Source: CAZQYC01 sp043746555
GTDB taxonomy: Bacteria > Pseudomonadota > Gammaproteobacteria > Steroidobacterales > Steroidobacteraceae
DNA length: 19,587 nt
Reading direction: 5' to 3'
NCBI GenBank assembly: GCA_043746555.1
Contig: JAYTQU010000229.1
Location: 1-19,587, forward strand
The notes beneath the pieces are model-generated. The model made no database searches and was not told the DNA's origin. It saw only the letters and a list, made by a program, of their open reading frames with translations. A program made the translations under genes and the position numbers. How positions within the stretch are numbered: position 1 is the first letter of the stretch; each line of letters begins with the position of its first letter. Below are positions 8,522 to 15,438 of the stretch, one piece after another.

Positions 8522-8821
8522 TCGAATGGAATTGCTCGTGCCACTCCCTTTTCGGCCTCGTTGCTCATTGAAGCGGTTCTACTTGCGCTCGTCGGTGCGG
8601 CGGTCGGCGTTGCGATTGCGTATGCGGCATTCAACGGCAAAACCATTAGCACGCTCGGCGGAGCGGTGTGGGATTCGCAACTTGTCTACTCGTTAACCGT
8701 TACACCCACTTTGGCTATACTGGCCGTCGCGCTGGCCTGCGGGATAGGCTTGCTCGGTGGCATAGCTCCGGCGGTGCGTGCGGCGCGCATGAGTATCGCA
8801 ACGGCGTTGCAGGCAAGCTAG
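8522..8821 (+). pseudogene. C-terminal remnant of a FtsX/MacB-type ABC permease
   Basis: About 90 codons encode a recognisable C-terminal end of an ABC permease of the FtsX/MacB family: LLIEAVLLALVGAAVGVAIA, then a loop with TISTLGG, then a helix ending LLGGIAPAVRAARMSIATAL, the family's typical terminus. The first 500-600 residues or so expected of such a permease (cytoplasmic start, first helix, large periplasmic domain) are absent. An in-frame stop sits at 8519-8521 and the few codons between it and the homologous part are not permease-like. A TTG at 8561 could act as a start, but no SD is visible, so I read this as a deletion remnant. No transposase or repeat flanks it. The partner ATPase is not in the window. 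Confidence 0.7.
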
Positions 8822-8830
8822 TACGAGCGG

Positions 8831-8857
8831 CTATCGCCCCTTAGTTACGAGCGATAG
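8831..8857. repeat. Inverted repeat between the permease remnant and the sulfotransferase
   Basis: CTATCGC at 8831-8837 is complementary to GCGATAG at 8851-8857, a perfect 7-bp stem with a 13-base loop. The flanks also repeat TACGAGCG directly. No T-run follows on the plus strand, so it is a weak terminator candidate at best. It could be an operator of the sulfotransferase gene, whose ATG lies about 100 bases downstream. Confidence 0.25.
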
Positions 8858-8955
8858 TTCCGAATGCAGGTTCAATCGCCATAGATCACAATAATCTCCG
8901 GCGCGCGTTTGAGATCGGACGAAGAACAGCCACAACCATCGCGAGAGCAACAAGT

Positions 8956-9876
8956 ATGAACACACCGGAAAGCGGCGCCAAAAAAGGCGGCATACCCTGG
9001 ATACAACCCGCAATTCAGCAGCAGATTAAGTGGCGCGATGGCGACATCGTGATCTCCGTACCGGGAAAAAGCGGTACGACATGGACAATGAATATTGTCT
9101 ACCAATTGCTCACCGGCGGAACTGCGGACTTTAAAGACATCTACGCGGAAGTGCCCTGGATGGAATTTCTTGGCTACCCCGGCCAACCATTTCAAGAAGT
9201 GCTGGATCCGATCGAAGCAATGCCAAAGGATCGCCGCCGTGCGTTCAAGACTCACTCGGCTCCGCCGCAAGTGCCGTTTCTCAAAACGGATTCCGGCAAG
9301 AATGTGAAATACATTGTCGTCGTTCGCAATCCCGAAGAGGCATTGGTTTCTTTTCGGCCATTCATTGGCGAACACGCGGATGAATGGTTCGACCTCTGGA
9401 AGGTAGCGAAAGAGGCGCTGTATCGCGCGGACTTCCCGTCCTTCTATTCCGAGGTTGTCGATAAAGCGGGAATGCAAGGGATGTTCTTTGGCTTCCTGGC
9501 CGCGTGGTGGTCGCTGCGCAAAGAGAAAAACGTTTTGTTCTTGCACTACTCCGATATGAAGCGCGATCACGAGGGCTCGATCAAGAAGATTGCTAAATTC
9601 TTAGGGATTGAGCCTAAAGCGGAGCAGTGGCCGGCGATTCTGAAATACACTTCATTCGCCTGGATGAAACAGCATGAGGATAGATTCGAGGCAAGTACCG
9701 CCGGTAAGATTCCCATCCTCAAGAGCGGTGCAATGATTCGTAAGGGCGAAGCGGGCCAAGCGAAATCCGACGGCATGACCGAAGAGATTGCGCGCCACCT
9801 TCGTGAAGTCGGCAGCAAGATTTGTCCCGACCCAGTGGCGGTCAACTGGTGTTACCAGGGCGGCGACTTGCCTTGA
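8956..9876 (+). CDS. Sulfotransferase of the cytosolic PAPS-dependent family
   Basis: A 306-residue protein of the Sulfotransfer_1 family, which moves the sulfuryl group from PAPS to a hydroxyl or amine of a small acceptor. The PAPS 5'-phosphosulfate loop is PGKSGTTW (36-43). The catalytic pair is Lys98 and His100 in FKTHSA, matching KTHxP of animal SULTs. The 3'-phosphate site is Arg124 with Ser132 (RNPEEALVS), with the same 8-residue spacing as in SULTs. A second 3'-phosphate motif is RKG at 262-264, but the rest of the usual RKGxxGDWKN is changed to RKGEAGQAKS. There is no signal peptide or membrane helix, so it is cytoplasmic. The acceptor is unknown. The start ATG 8956 gives an N-terminus of normal length; the SD is weak. 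A HAD hydrolase follows 48 bases downstream and may be co-transcribed. Confidence 0.9.
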   Translation: MNTPESGAKKGGIPWIQPAIQQQIKWRDGDIVISVPGKSGTTWTMNIVYQLLTGGTADFKDIYAEVPWMEFLGYPGQPFQEVLDPIEAMPKDRRRAFKTHSAPPQVPFLKTDSGKNVKYIVVVRNPEEALVSFRPFIGEHADEWFDLWKVAKEALYRADFPSFYSEVVDKAGMQGMFFGFLAAWWSLRKEKNVLFLHYSDMKRDHEGSIKKIAKFLGIEPKAEQWPAILKYTSFAWMKQHEDRFEASTAGKIPILKSGAMIRKGEAGQAKSDGMTEEIARHLREVGSKICPDPVAVNWCYQGGDLP

Positions 9877-9924
9877 TAAAAATATCGACTCGACTCTCTC
9901 GATCGCAATCAAAGGAGTCGAATC

Positions 9925-10572
9925 ACGCACACGTATGACTCCATAGTATTTGATCTGGACGGCACGCTGTGGGACACGTGCGTAGCGTGCGCAATCGGTT
10001 GGAACGATGTCGCTAAGCGGCGAGCAATTGTCTATCGAACAATTACCGATGCCGACGTTCGCGCCGTGATGGGCAAGCCTCACGAGATTTGTGTGCGTGA
10101 TACATTTGCGGGATTGTCGGAAGAGCAACTCGCTTTCTTGGTCAACGACACCTTGACCGAAGACAACTTGATGGTAAGAAAGCACGGCGGCGATCTCTAC
10201 GATGGCGTAGCCAACGGATTGGAACAACTGAGTCGTCAATATCGATTGTTTATCGTCAGCAATTGCCAGGCGGGATACATCGAAACGTTTGTCGAATTGA
10301 ATGGCTTGGAAGGCTTATTCGTAGATTTCGAATGTTGGGGCAACACCGGAAACTCCAAAGCGGAGAATCTTGCGAAACTGATTGAGCGGAATTCGTTAAC
10401 CAGGCCGGTGATGGTGGGCGATATGGAGAGCGATCGTGCGGGCGCGACGCATTGCGGAATACCATTTATTCATGCGGCTTATGGCTTTGGAGAGATCATC
10501 GACTGCGATCTGCGAATTGATTCGTTCAATGAGCTCACGGAAATTCTACAAAAAGGATATTCCGCACCGTAG
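9925..10572 (+). CDS. HAD-superfamily hydrolase with an apparent ACG start codon
   Basis: A 215-residue HAD phosphatase if translation begins at ACG 9925. All four motifs are present: FDLDGTLWD with nucleophile Asp10 and acid/base Asp12, Ser112 in FIVSN, Lys145 in NTGNSKAEN, and Asp166/Asp170 in VGDMESD. The frame is open through the motif I region but has no ATG, GTG or TTG before it; the first ATG (10066) would remove the catalytic aspartates. AAAGGAG at 9911-9917 is a strong SD with 7 bases to ACG, and the product would then begin MHTYDSIVFDLDGT, exactly as expected. ATC 9922 is a second non-standard option. The cap insertion between motifs I and II is small and helical. The substrate is unknown; phosphoglycolate-phosphatase-like activity is typical for this architecture. 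It follows the sulfotransferase and may be coupled to it. Confidence 0.82.
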   Translation, partial: THTYDSIVFDLDGTLWDTCVACAIGWNDVAKRRAIVYRTITDADVRAVMGKPHEICVRDTFAGLSEEQLAFLVNDTLTEDNLMVRKHGGDLYDGVANGLEQLSRQYRLFIVSNCQAGYIETFVELNGLEGLFVDFECWGNTGNSKAENLAKLIERNSLTRPVMVGDMESDRAGATHCGIPFIHAAYGFGEIIDCDLRIDSFNELTEILQKGYSAP

Positions 10573-10594
10573 ATTCACCGCGGCACCGTAGGTT

Positions 10595-10617
10595 TTCCGT
10601 CTCGACGGAAGTTGACA
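10595..10617 (+). promoter_or_regulatory. Inverted repeat abutting a consensus -35 box before the PepSY gene
   Basis: TTCCGT (10595-10600) and ACGGAA (10605-10610) form a perfect 6-bp inverted repeat around CTCG. One base later TTGACA (10612-10617) matches the -35 consensus exactly. A good -10 is not obvious: the best sequences at the right distance (around 10636-10645, AGCTAAGCTA) are poor. The arrangement fits an activated or repressed promoter for the PepSY/ApbE genes, but may also be the end of the HAD transcript. No binding protein can be named. Confidence 0.3.
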
Positions 10618-10708
10618 GTATTGCCATTCCAAAGAAGCTAAGCTAGTAACCGCGAAAAGATCATCGCCTCACTCGCAGAAGCGGTCGAAGCGACCAATAA
10701 CAAAACAA

Positions 10709-11317
10709 ATGAACAAGCACCATTTCTATCGATATTGCCGGCTTTTGCATGGATGGCTTTCGGCGTTTGCATTTGTGGCGCTGTGCTTTTTTTCGTTTAC
10801 GGGGCTCGTGCTCAATCATCCCAACTGGATCTCGGGCACTCCGGCCGGCGTCGTCAAACAAAACTTCGCGCTATCTAAAAGCGAGATCGAACAACTGCGC
10901 GCTGCCGCCGAACCTGCACATACTCTCGTCGGTTTCGCCGCTCAGAGGATCGCGGTGAAGGGAAAGCTCAACGAAGACGAAGCGGACGGCAATTTGGTCG
11001 GCAACGAAATGTTCGTGAGAATGCAAGGAGTTCGTGGTGTGAGCTACTTGCGCGCAAACCTTCGTTCCGGCACGCTCGAAGTCACGATCGAAACGGCCCC
11101 CACGCTTTCGATGCTCAATGAATTGCATCGTGCGGAACGCGCCGGCAAGACATGGCGGACAACGGTAGACGTCATTGCGATTTTGCTGATAGTTTTGTCG
11201 TTAGTCGGCTACACGATTTTTCTGAGTATGCACGGCACGCGATTACGAACGGCGATTCTGTTGACCGTGGGCAGCACGCTCGGTCTGTGTTTGATTTTTA
11301 TTTTCGCTGTCAGTTAA
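10709..11317 (+). CDS. PepSY-associated TM-helix protein
   Basis: A 202-residue inner-membrane protein of the PepSY-associated TM family. Membrane segments are visible near residues 17-37, 150-172 and 180-200, with a periplasmic region of about 110 residues between the first and second. The opening YRYCRLLHGWLSAFAF is typical: a basic stretch and a His in helix 1 (LHGW), the arrangement in which family members are thought to bind haem or take part in transmembrane electron transfer. The family assignment is from the overall pattern and from its partner. Only five bases into the downstream side of its stop, at 11322, the ApbE-DUF2271 gene begins, so the two are almost certainly co-translated. 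The start ATG 10709 has no strong SD. Role by inference: iron- or flavin-linked electron transfer at the inner membrane. Confidence 0.78.
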   Translation: MNKHHFYRYCRLLHGWLSAFAFVALCFFSFTGLVLNHPNWISGTPAGVVKQNFALSKSEIEQLRAAAEPAHTLVGFAAQRIAVKGKLNEDEADGNLVGNEMFVRMQGVRGVSYLRANLRSGTLEVTIETAPTLSMLNELHRAERAGKTWRTTVDVIAILLIVLSLVGYTIFLSMHGTRLRTAILLTVGSTLGLCLIFIFAVS

Positions 11318-11321
11318 GTAG

Positions 11322-12857
11322 ATGTTCTTGCTTCCTTCCCCAGCGGTCGCCTTGCCAGATGCTGCTCCATCTAACGAGGACTGTGAGATCAATTCCGGGA
11401 GCTACGTCTTTCGCGACGAAGCCATCCTCGGCACGCGACTGCAGATTGATCTGGTGGCGAGAAATTATTCCGATGCGCAAGCCGCTGCGCTTAATGCGCG
11501 CAATGAAATCGATCGATTAAATTTGATTCTCAACAACCGCAGTTCCGACAGCGAGCTTTCTATTCTCAATCGATCGCGAATACATCGCGCCTCACCGGAA
11601 TTATTTGCCGTGGTTACGGCAGCGGAACGCTGGCGCACTGAAACCAGCAGCGCATTCAGCGGTCGTCTTGGACGTGTGATCTCTGTATGGGAAATTGCGC
11701 GCGACCAAACTCCCTCGCGTATGGAGCTGGCGCGCTTGGCTTGCGCCGCCGATAAAGCTTTCGTTGAATTAGATAGTTCGACTCGTACGATCACACGTCC
11801 TGACGAAGTGGAGTTTGCGCTCGATGCGCTGGCGAAGGGCTGGATTGTCGATCACGCATTCAAAGTGGCGCGCTCATCGCCCGGCATTTCGGGCGCGCTG
11901 GTGAACATCGGCGGCGACATTCGTTGCGGCGGACGCGCACCTGACAACTCAAGTGGCTCAAGCGGTTGGCGAGTGGAAATTCCCGATGCCCGCATTGCTA
12001 TTGATAATGCGCCGCGCGTCGCCACCGCGCATTTGTCAAAGCATGCGATTGCAACGAGTGGGCGTGGACAGAGAGATCGCATCATCGGCGGCGTTCGCTA
12101 TAGTCCAACTTTGTCTCCACATGATGGCTGGCCGGTGCATCACGCGATATCCGTCACTGCGATGGCCTCGTCAGCGGCCGACGCCGATGCATTGGCGACC
12201 GCGCTTTTATCAATGCCGAAACAGAACGCCATCGCCTTCGCGAACCGGCATGACGTTAGCGCCAGCATTCAAACGAACGACGAAGTGACGTTCACTCAGT
12301 CCGAGACATCGCAAGTTCGATTCTGGCCGGTGAACGCGCCGCAAGCAAAGACGAAGGTCCAAGCGAGTGCGAAGACGAACACAACTGCTACCGGCCTTTG
12401 GCCAAAAGACTGGGTGGCGCTCATCACATTTACCGCACCGCCGCGCCAACTGGTTCGCGATGAAAGTTTTCGTTCGCCCTACATGGCAATGTGGATAACC
12501 GATCTCGACAACAAACCGATTCGCACGCTGCTGCTCGTCGGCACACGCGACGATTGGCAAAAAGATAACTACATTTGGTGGGCAATCAATAACGACACCG
12601 TCAAACATCTGATGGCAACGCGTTCGATGTCCACATCGGGTTCCGGAATTTACAGAGTGTTATGGGATGGCACCGACGATCAATTTCAACAAGTTCCGGG
12701 CGGAACGTATGTGCTTCATATCGAAACAAGCCGCGAACGCGGTAAACACACGCATCGCTCGTTGACGCTTGATTTCACGTTACCCAAAAAATTCACCGAC
12801 GAACTTGCCTCCACGGAAGAAGCCGGTGGCGTCTACGTCAGCTTCGGTCATCCATAG
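11322..12857 (+). CDS. FAD:protein FMN transferase (ApbE) fused to a DUF2271 domain
   Basis: A 511-residue fusion. Residues about 25-330 are ApbE-like, a family that covalently attaches FMN to Thr/Ser of periplasmic proteins, using FAD and Mg2+. Signatures are DALAKGWIVDHA from residue 168, NIGGDIRCGG (195-204), ATSG (244-247) and the C-terminal SVTAMASSAADADALATALL. The usual DPxTGxPV reads SPHDGWPV. Residues about 360-505 match DUF2271, a predicted periplasmic domain: WVALITF, YMAMWITD, VLWDGTDD and GGTYVLHIETSRERG. DUF2271, ApbE and PepSY-TM genes commonly co-occur in proteobacteria. The start must be ATG 11322, since TAG at 11319-11321 is in frame just before it. The N-terminus, MFLLPSPAVALPDAAPS, lacks a basic n-region and is short for a signal peptide. 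Export is therefore uncertain, although the family acts in the periplasm. Confidence 0.88.
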   Translation: MFLLPSPAVALPDAAPSNEDCEINSGSYVFRDEAILGTRLQIDLVARNYSDAQAAALNARNEIDRLNLILNNRSSDSELSILNRSRIHRASPELFAVVTAAERWRTETSSAFSGRLGRVISVWEIARDQTPSRMELARLACAADKAFVELDSSTRTITRPDEVEFALDALAKGWIVDHAFKVARSSPGISGALVNIGGDIRCGGRAPDNSSGSSGWRVEIPDARIAIDNAPRVATAHLSKHAIATSGRGQRDRIIGGVRYSPTLSPHDGWPVHHAISVTAMASSAADADALATALLSMPKQNAIAFANRHDVSASIQTNDEVTFTQSETSQVRFWPVNAPQAKTKVQASAKTNTTATGLWPKDWVALITFTAPPRQLVRDESFRSPYMAMWITDLDNKPIRTLLLVGTRDDWQKDNYIWWAINNDTVKHLMATRSMSTSGSGIYRVLWDGTDDQFQQVPGGTYVLHIETSRERGKHTHRSLTLDFTLPKKFTDELASTEEAGGVYVSFGHP

Positions 12858-12923
12858 TCCATTTCTACGTACTGTCCGATTGGCCCGACCGATTGGATCA
12901 CGCGATTCGAACGACGGTACTTA

Positions 12924-13511
12924 TCAGCTGAGCTGAAGCGACCACGCAAATGCCAGCAGGGCTAGAGTACTAAGCGCGATACCGGCCGCGTGCCACCAGT
13001 AGTTGCGCACAAAAATCAACGGACCAACGACAACGAGCGCAAACAAATCACTGGCGAGCAGCGGAAAATCCTTCTGCCAGGATGGACCGAACCAACCAAA
13101 TCGGAATTGGTCGATCACATTCAAAAGGACATTGAACACGAAGAATCCGGCGACCAATCCCCAATAATGCGCGCGGTTGTCGAAATAAAATTCCCGAAGA
13201 TTGATGCCTTCCGTCGGCACGCTGTCGGGCAAGGTTGCCGCCGCGCTCAAATACATGAATACCAGCGATATCGCGAGTGGTAGGAAAGCGAAGAACGCGT
13301 ACGACCCCGACCACTCGTTACGCTGCGACCACAAAACCCAGAATTCCACCATCGTCATGAGACTCGCGTTGGCCGCCGTGGCGGGTGCCATCCAATGCCA
13401 ACGGACTTTCCTTCCCGCCGCGAATAAACGATGCAGGTTGGCGGCAACGCCTTCGACGGCCAGCGCTACCAAGAACCCAAAAAAAATCGCAGCGTATTCG
13501 AACTTTGACAT
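12924..13511 (-). CDS. Unknown multi-pass membrane protein
   Basis: I do not recognise the family. The 195-residue product is strongly hydrophobic with about six predicted helices: near residues 5-25, 42-62, 70-92, 115-135, 148-166 and 173-193. Notable polar positions in or near membranes include a Glu in LAVEGVAANLHRLF, HWMAPATAANASLMTMVEFW, and REFYFDNRAHYWGL between helices 3 and 4. It is rich in Trp, Phe and Tyr. There is no signal peptide beyond the first helix and no known motif. The ATG at 13511 is the natural start, with a weak GGAA upstream. It converges with the ApbE fusion (66 bases between stops) and lies downstream of the oxidase pair on the same strand, but 470 bases separate them, so it is probably its own unit. 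Confidence 0.78.
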   Translation of the reverse strand: MSKFEYAAIFFGFLVALAVEGVAANLHRLFAAGRKVRWHWMAPATAANASLMTMVEFWVLWSQRNEWSGSYAFFAFLPLAISLVFMYLSAAATLPDSVPTEGINLREFYFDNRAHYWGLVAGFFVFNVLLNVIDQFRFGWFGPSWQKDFPLLASDLFALVVVGPLIFVRNYWWHAAGIALSTLALLAFAWSLQLS

Positions 13512-13582
13512 GAGTTATTCCGCTCGACGGCAGCGCAAATTGTGCTGGCGCTTATTCTGACAGAAAGCGCAAAGACCACACA

Positions 13583-13612
13583 ATCACAAAGCGCGACCGA
13601 CGCAGTCGTCAA
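13583..13612 (-). promoter_or_regulatory. Candidate promoter for the unknown membrane protein
   Basis: On the minus strand TTGACG (13607-13612) matches five of six -35 bases, and TGTGAT (13583-13588) matches four of six -10 bases, with an 18-base spacer. Transcription would start about 65 bases before the ATG at 13511. Two CAATTG sites (13610-13615 and 13623-13628), each a 6-base palindrome, overlap or flank the -35. The match is modest and may be chance. Confidence 0.25.
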
Positions 13613-13691
13613 TTGTCTTTCTCAATTGCTTCGGTACTCGCTTATTGCCCAATAAACCGGCTCAGGGATACGCAGTCTTCACTCACCGAGA

Positions 13692-13904
13692 TCACGTCTC
13701 CACAATACGTCGCACATGGTCCACGACCTTCAGCACCGATGTGACCGATGCAAGAGTCGTGCTCAACAAGATGAGTGAAGTTTGAATTGCAATTGCGCTA
13801 ACGGGTACTCCCATCAATAAGCCGCTGCCGCATTGGCCGGCGCACGACGCACATTCGCGAGCGAGCATAGCGTGTGCGCCAACGCCTAAAGTCGACGACG
13901 ACAT
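13692..13904 (-). CDS. Possible small protein with a CxxCxxxC segment
   Basis: A 70-codon minus-strand frame starting at ATG 13904. The product has a CASCAGQCGSG segment near residues 18-28, then a hydrophobic stretch (GVPVSAIAIQTSLILLSTTL) and a basic end. It lies 78 bases after the stop of the multicopper oxidase on the same strand, so it could be a third gene of that operon, and clustered cysteines next to a hydrophobic segment would suit a metal-related small membrane protein. However, no SD is clear, no homologue is recognised, and another frame is open across part of it. The rest of the 13512-13982 gap shows no other convincing gene. Confidence 0.25.
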   Translation of the reverse strand: MSSSTLGVGAHAMLARECASCAGQCGSGLLMGVPVSAIAIQTSLILLSTTLASVTSVLKVVDHVRRIVET

Positions 13905-13982
13905 TCACGGCACGGAGCGTCATTGGTTCGACAGCATGAGGATGGAGCCGAAGGGACGAGCGCAGTTTCACGGCGGAGGCGC

Positions 13983-15428
13983 TTACACGTAATCGAACAA
14001 TGCCATGAAGCCAAAATCCATGTGCAACTGCTGATGGCAATGAAAGAGCGTCAAACCGGGATTGTCGGCGACGAAGTCCGCTTCAATTGCTTGATAGCCG
14101 TTCACCATCACGACATCTTTCATGACACCCGAGGTTGCTTTGCCTGCGACCTTCGTCAATTCGAAGGTGTGACGATGAAGATGAACCGGATGAATGTCGT
14201 CGCTCGCATTCCTCATGCGCAATCGATAACGCTTGCCGCGATGGAGATGGAACATCGGCTGTATCTTTTGCATTGAAAACGCCACGTCGTTGATCGCCCA
14301 TCGATTGAAGCCATGATCGGCTGCGTTGTCTTTGGCAAACACCATGTCGATCGTTTCGTCGGGCGTCGCAGCGGACGCGGAGTTACCGAACGCCGTGTAG
14401 TCCCACTTGAACGGTGCGGGAGTGGTCCATTGAGGCTTGCCCTTGACGCCGGCGTATTCGACTACGATTCCCATACCGTTGCCGCGATCGTCGTCGGACA
14501 AATCGCCGAGAATCCATTTGCCGGGATGATTCATCTCAACAATGGCCGATACTCGTTCGGCGGTGCCAAGCCAGAGCACCGGTACGTTGACCGACGCATG
14601 CAACGGATTGCCATCCAGTGCGACGACGTCGAAGCTGTGGCCCGGCATCGCCAAGCTGCGAATCTCGCCGGCGCTGGCGTTCAACACATGAAAGAGCACG
14701 CGCTCGCCGCGTTTCACGCGCACCGGCTCGCCGTGTCCCAGCATCCGACCGTTAATAGAGAACAGGCTATAGCCAACTTCGAATCCATGCGGCATGTCTT
14801 TCGCAAGCGAAGCGTTCATCGCGTCTTCACCCGATTTCTTCAGTGCCTCGATGGGCGCGCCGCGAGCGAGAAAATCCATCGCCATGTCGCCGCCGCGCGA
14901 AAATGTCGGCGCAAATTCCTTGAGCACGAGAAAGACTTCGCGATCGTAACGTCCGGGTTCGCGCTTCGGGTCGATAAAGACTGGCCCTGCTTGCCCCGTA
15001 TACAAACCGCGATTGAGATCGGCGCCGGCAGTGACGTGCGTGTGATAGAAACGCAAACCCGACGGTTGCGGCGTAAACGCGATGCGTCGCATGCCGTGCG
15101 CGGGAATGAAAGGCGTGCCTTCCTCGGCGGCGCCATCCACATCGGTTGGAATATTTTGTCCGTGCCAATGCAATTGTTCGGGAGTGTCGGTGTCGTTGTG
15201 AATATCCACGGTCACCGGCTTGCCTTCCGTGAAGCGCAAGAGCGGACCAGGAAATTGACCGTTGTACGTCGTGGTCGAAACGATTCGATCGGGCGCTAGC
15301 TCAACTAAGCCATTCTCGATTCGGATAGTGTGGTCGGCTTTGACGGCCGTTTGCGCCGCGTCGACGTTGGACAGCGCACTCGATAGCGCCGTCAAGGTGG
15401 AGGCTTTAAGAAAATCGCGTCGTTGCAT
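13983..15428 (-). CDS. Tat-exported multicopper oxidase (laccase-like)
   Basis: A 481-residue three-cupredoxin oxidase that couples oxidation of a substrate (phenols or metal ions in known relatives) to reduction of O2 to water, in the periplasm. The start ATG 15428 gives MQRRDFLKASTLTALSSALS, a Tat signal with RRDFLK; the open frame upstream is not used because it overlaps the phosphatase gene. All four copper motifs are visible: HWH at 87-89, HTH at 129-131, HPVHLH at 413-418, and HCHQQLHMDFGF at 463-474. Five residues after His469, at the type-1 axial position, is Phe474, where CueO and CotA have Met. There is no Met-rich insert of the CueO type. The stop of the upstream phosphatase is only 10 bases before this ATG, so the two are co-transcribed. 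The substrate is unknown. Confidence 0.94.
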   Translation of the reverse strand: MQRRDFLKASTLTALSSALSNVDAAQTAVKADHTIRIENGLVELAPDRIVSTTTYNGQFPGPLLRFTEGKPVTVDIHNDTDTPEQLHWHGQNIPTDVDGAAEEGTPFIPAHGMRRIAFTPQPSGLRFYHTHVTAGADLNRGLYTGQAGPVFIDPKREPGRYDREVFLVLKEFAPTFSRGGDMAMDFLARGAPIEALKKSGEDAMNASLAKDMPHGFEVGYSLFSINGRMLGHGEPVRVKRGERVLFHVLNASAGEIRSLAMPGHSFDVVALDGNPLHASVNVPVLWLGTAERVSAIVEMNHPGKWILGDLSDDDRGNGMGIVVEYAGVKGKPQWTTPAPFKWDYTAFGNSASAATPDETIDMVFAKDNAADHGFNRWAINDVAFSMQKIQPMFHLHRGKRYRLRMRNASDDIHPVHLHRHTFELTKVAGKATSGVMKDVVMVNGYQAIEADFVADNPGLTLFHCHQQLHMDFGFMALFDYV

Positions 15429-15438
15429 GAAATATTCT

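Noticed and set aside
8460..8956. Possible mobile-element scar around the permease remnant
   Set aside because: No terminal inverted repeats, target duplication or transposase fragment is visible; simple deletion explains the remnant.
12876..12896. Direct repeat CCGATTGG twice, 13 bases apart, between the ApbE and membrane-protein genes
   Set aside because: It is too short to call an attachment site or mobile-element scar, and no integrase or transposase is nearby.
14313..15299. A 328-codon plus-strand open frame opposite the multicopper oxidase
   Set aside because: Its product is His/Arg/Val-rich without any domain, while the minus strand has all four copper motifs and a Tat signal. It is an antisense shadow.
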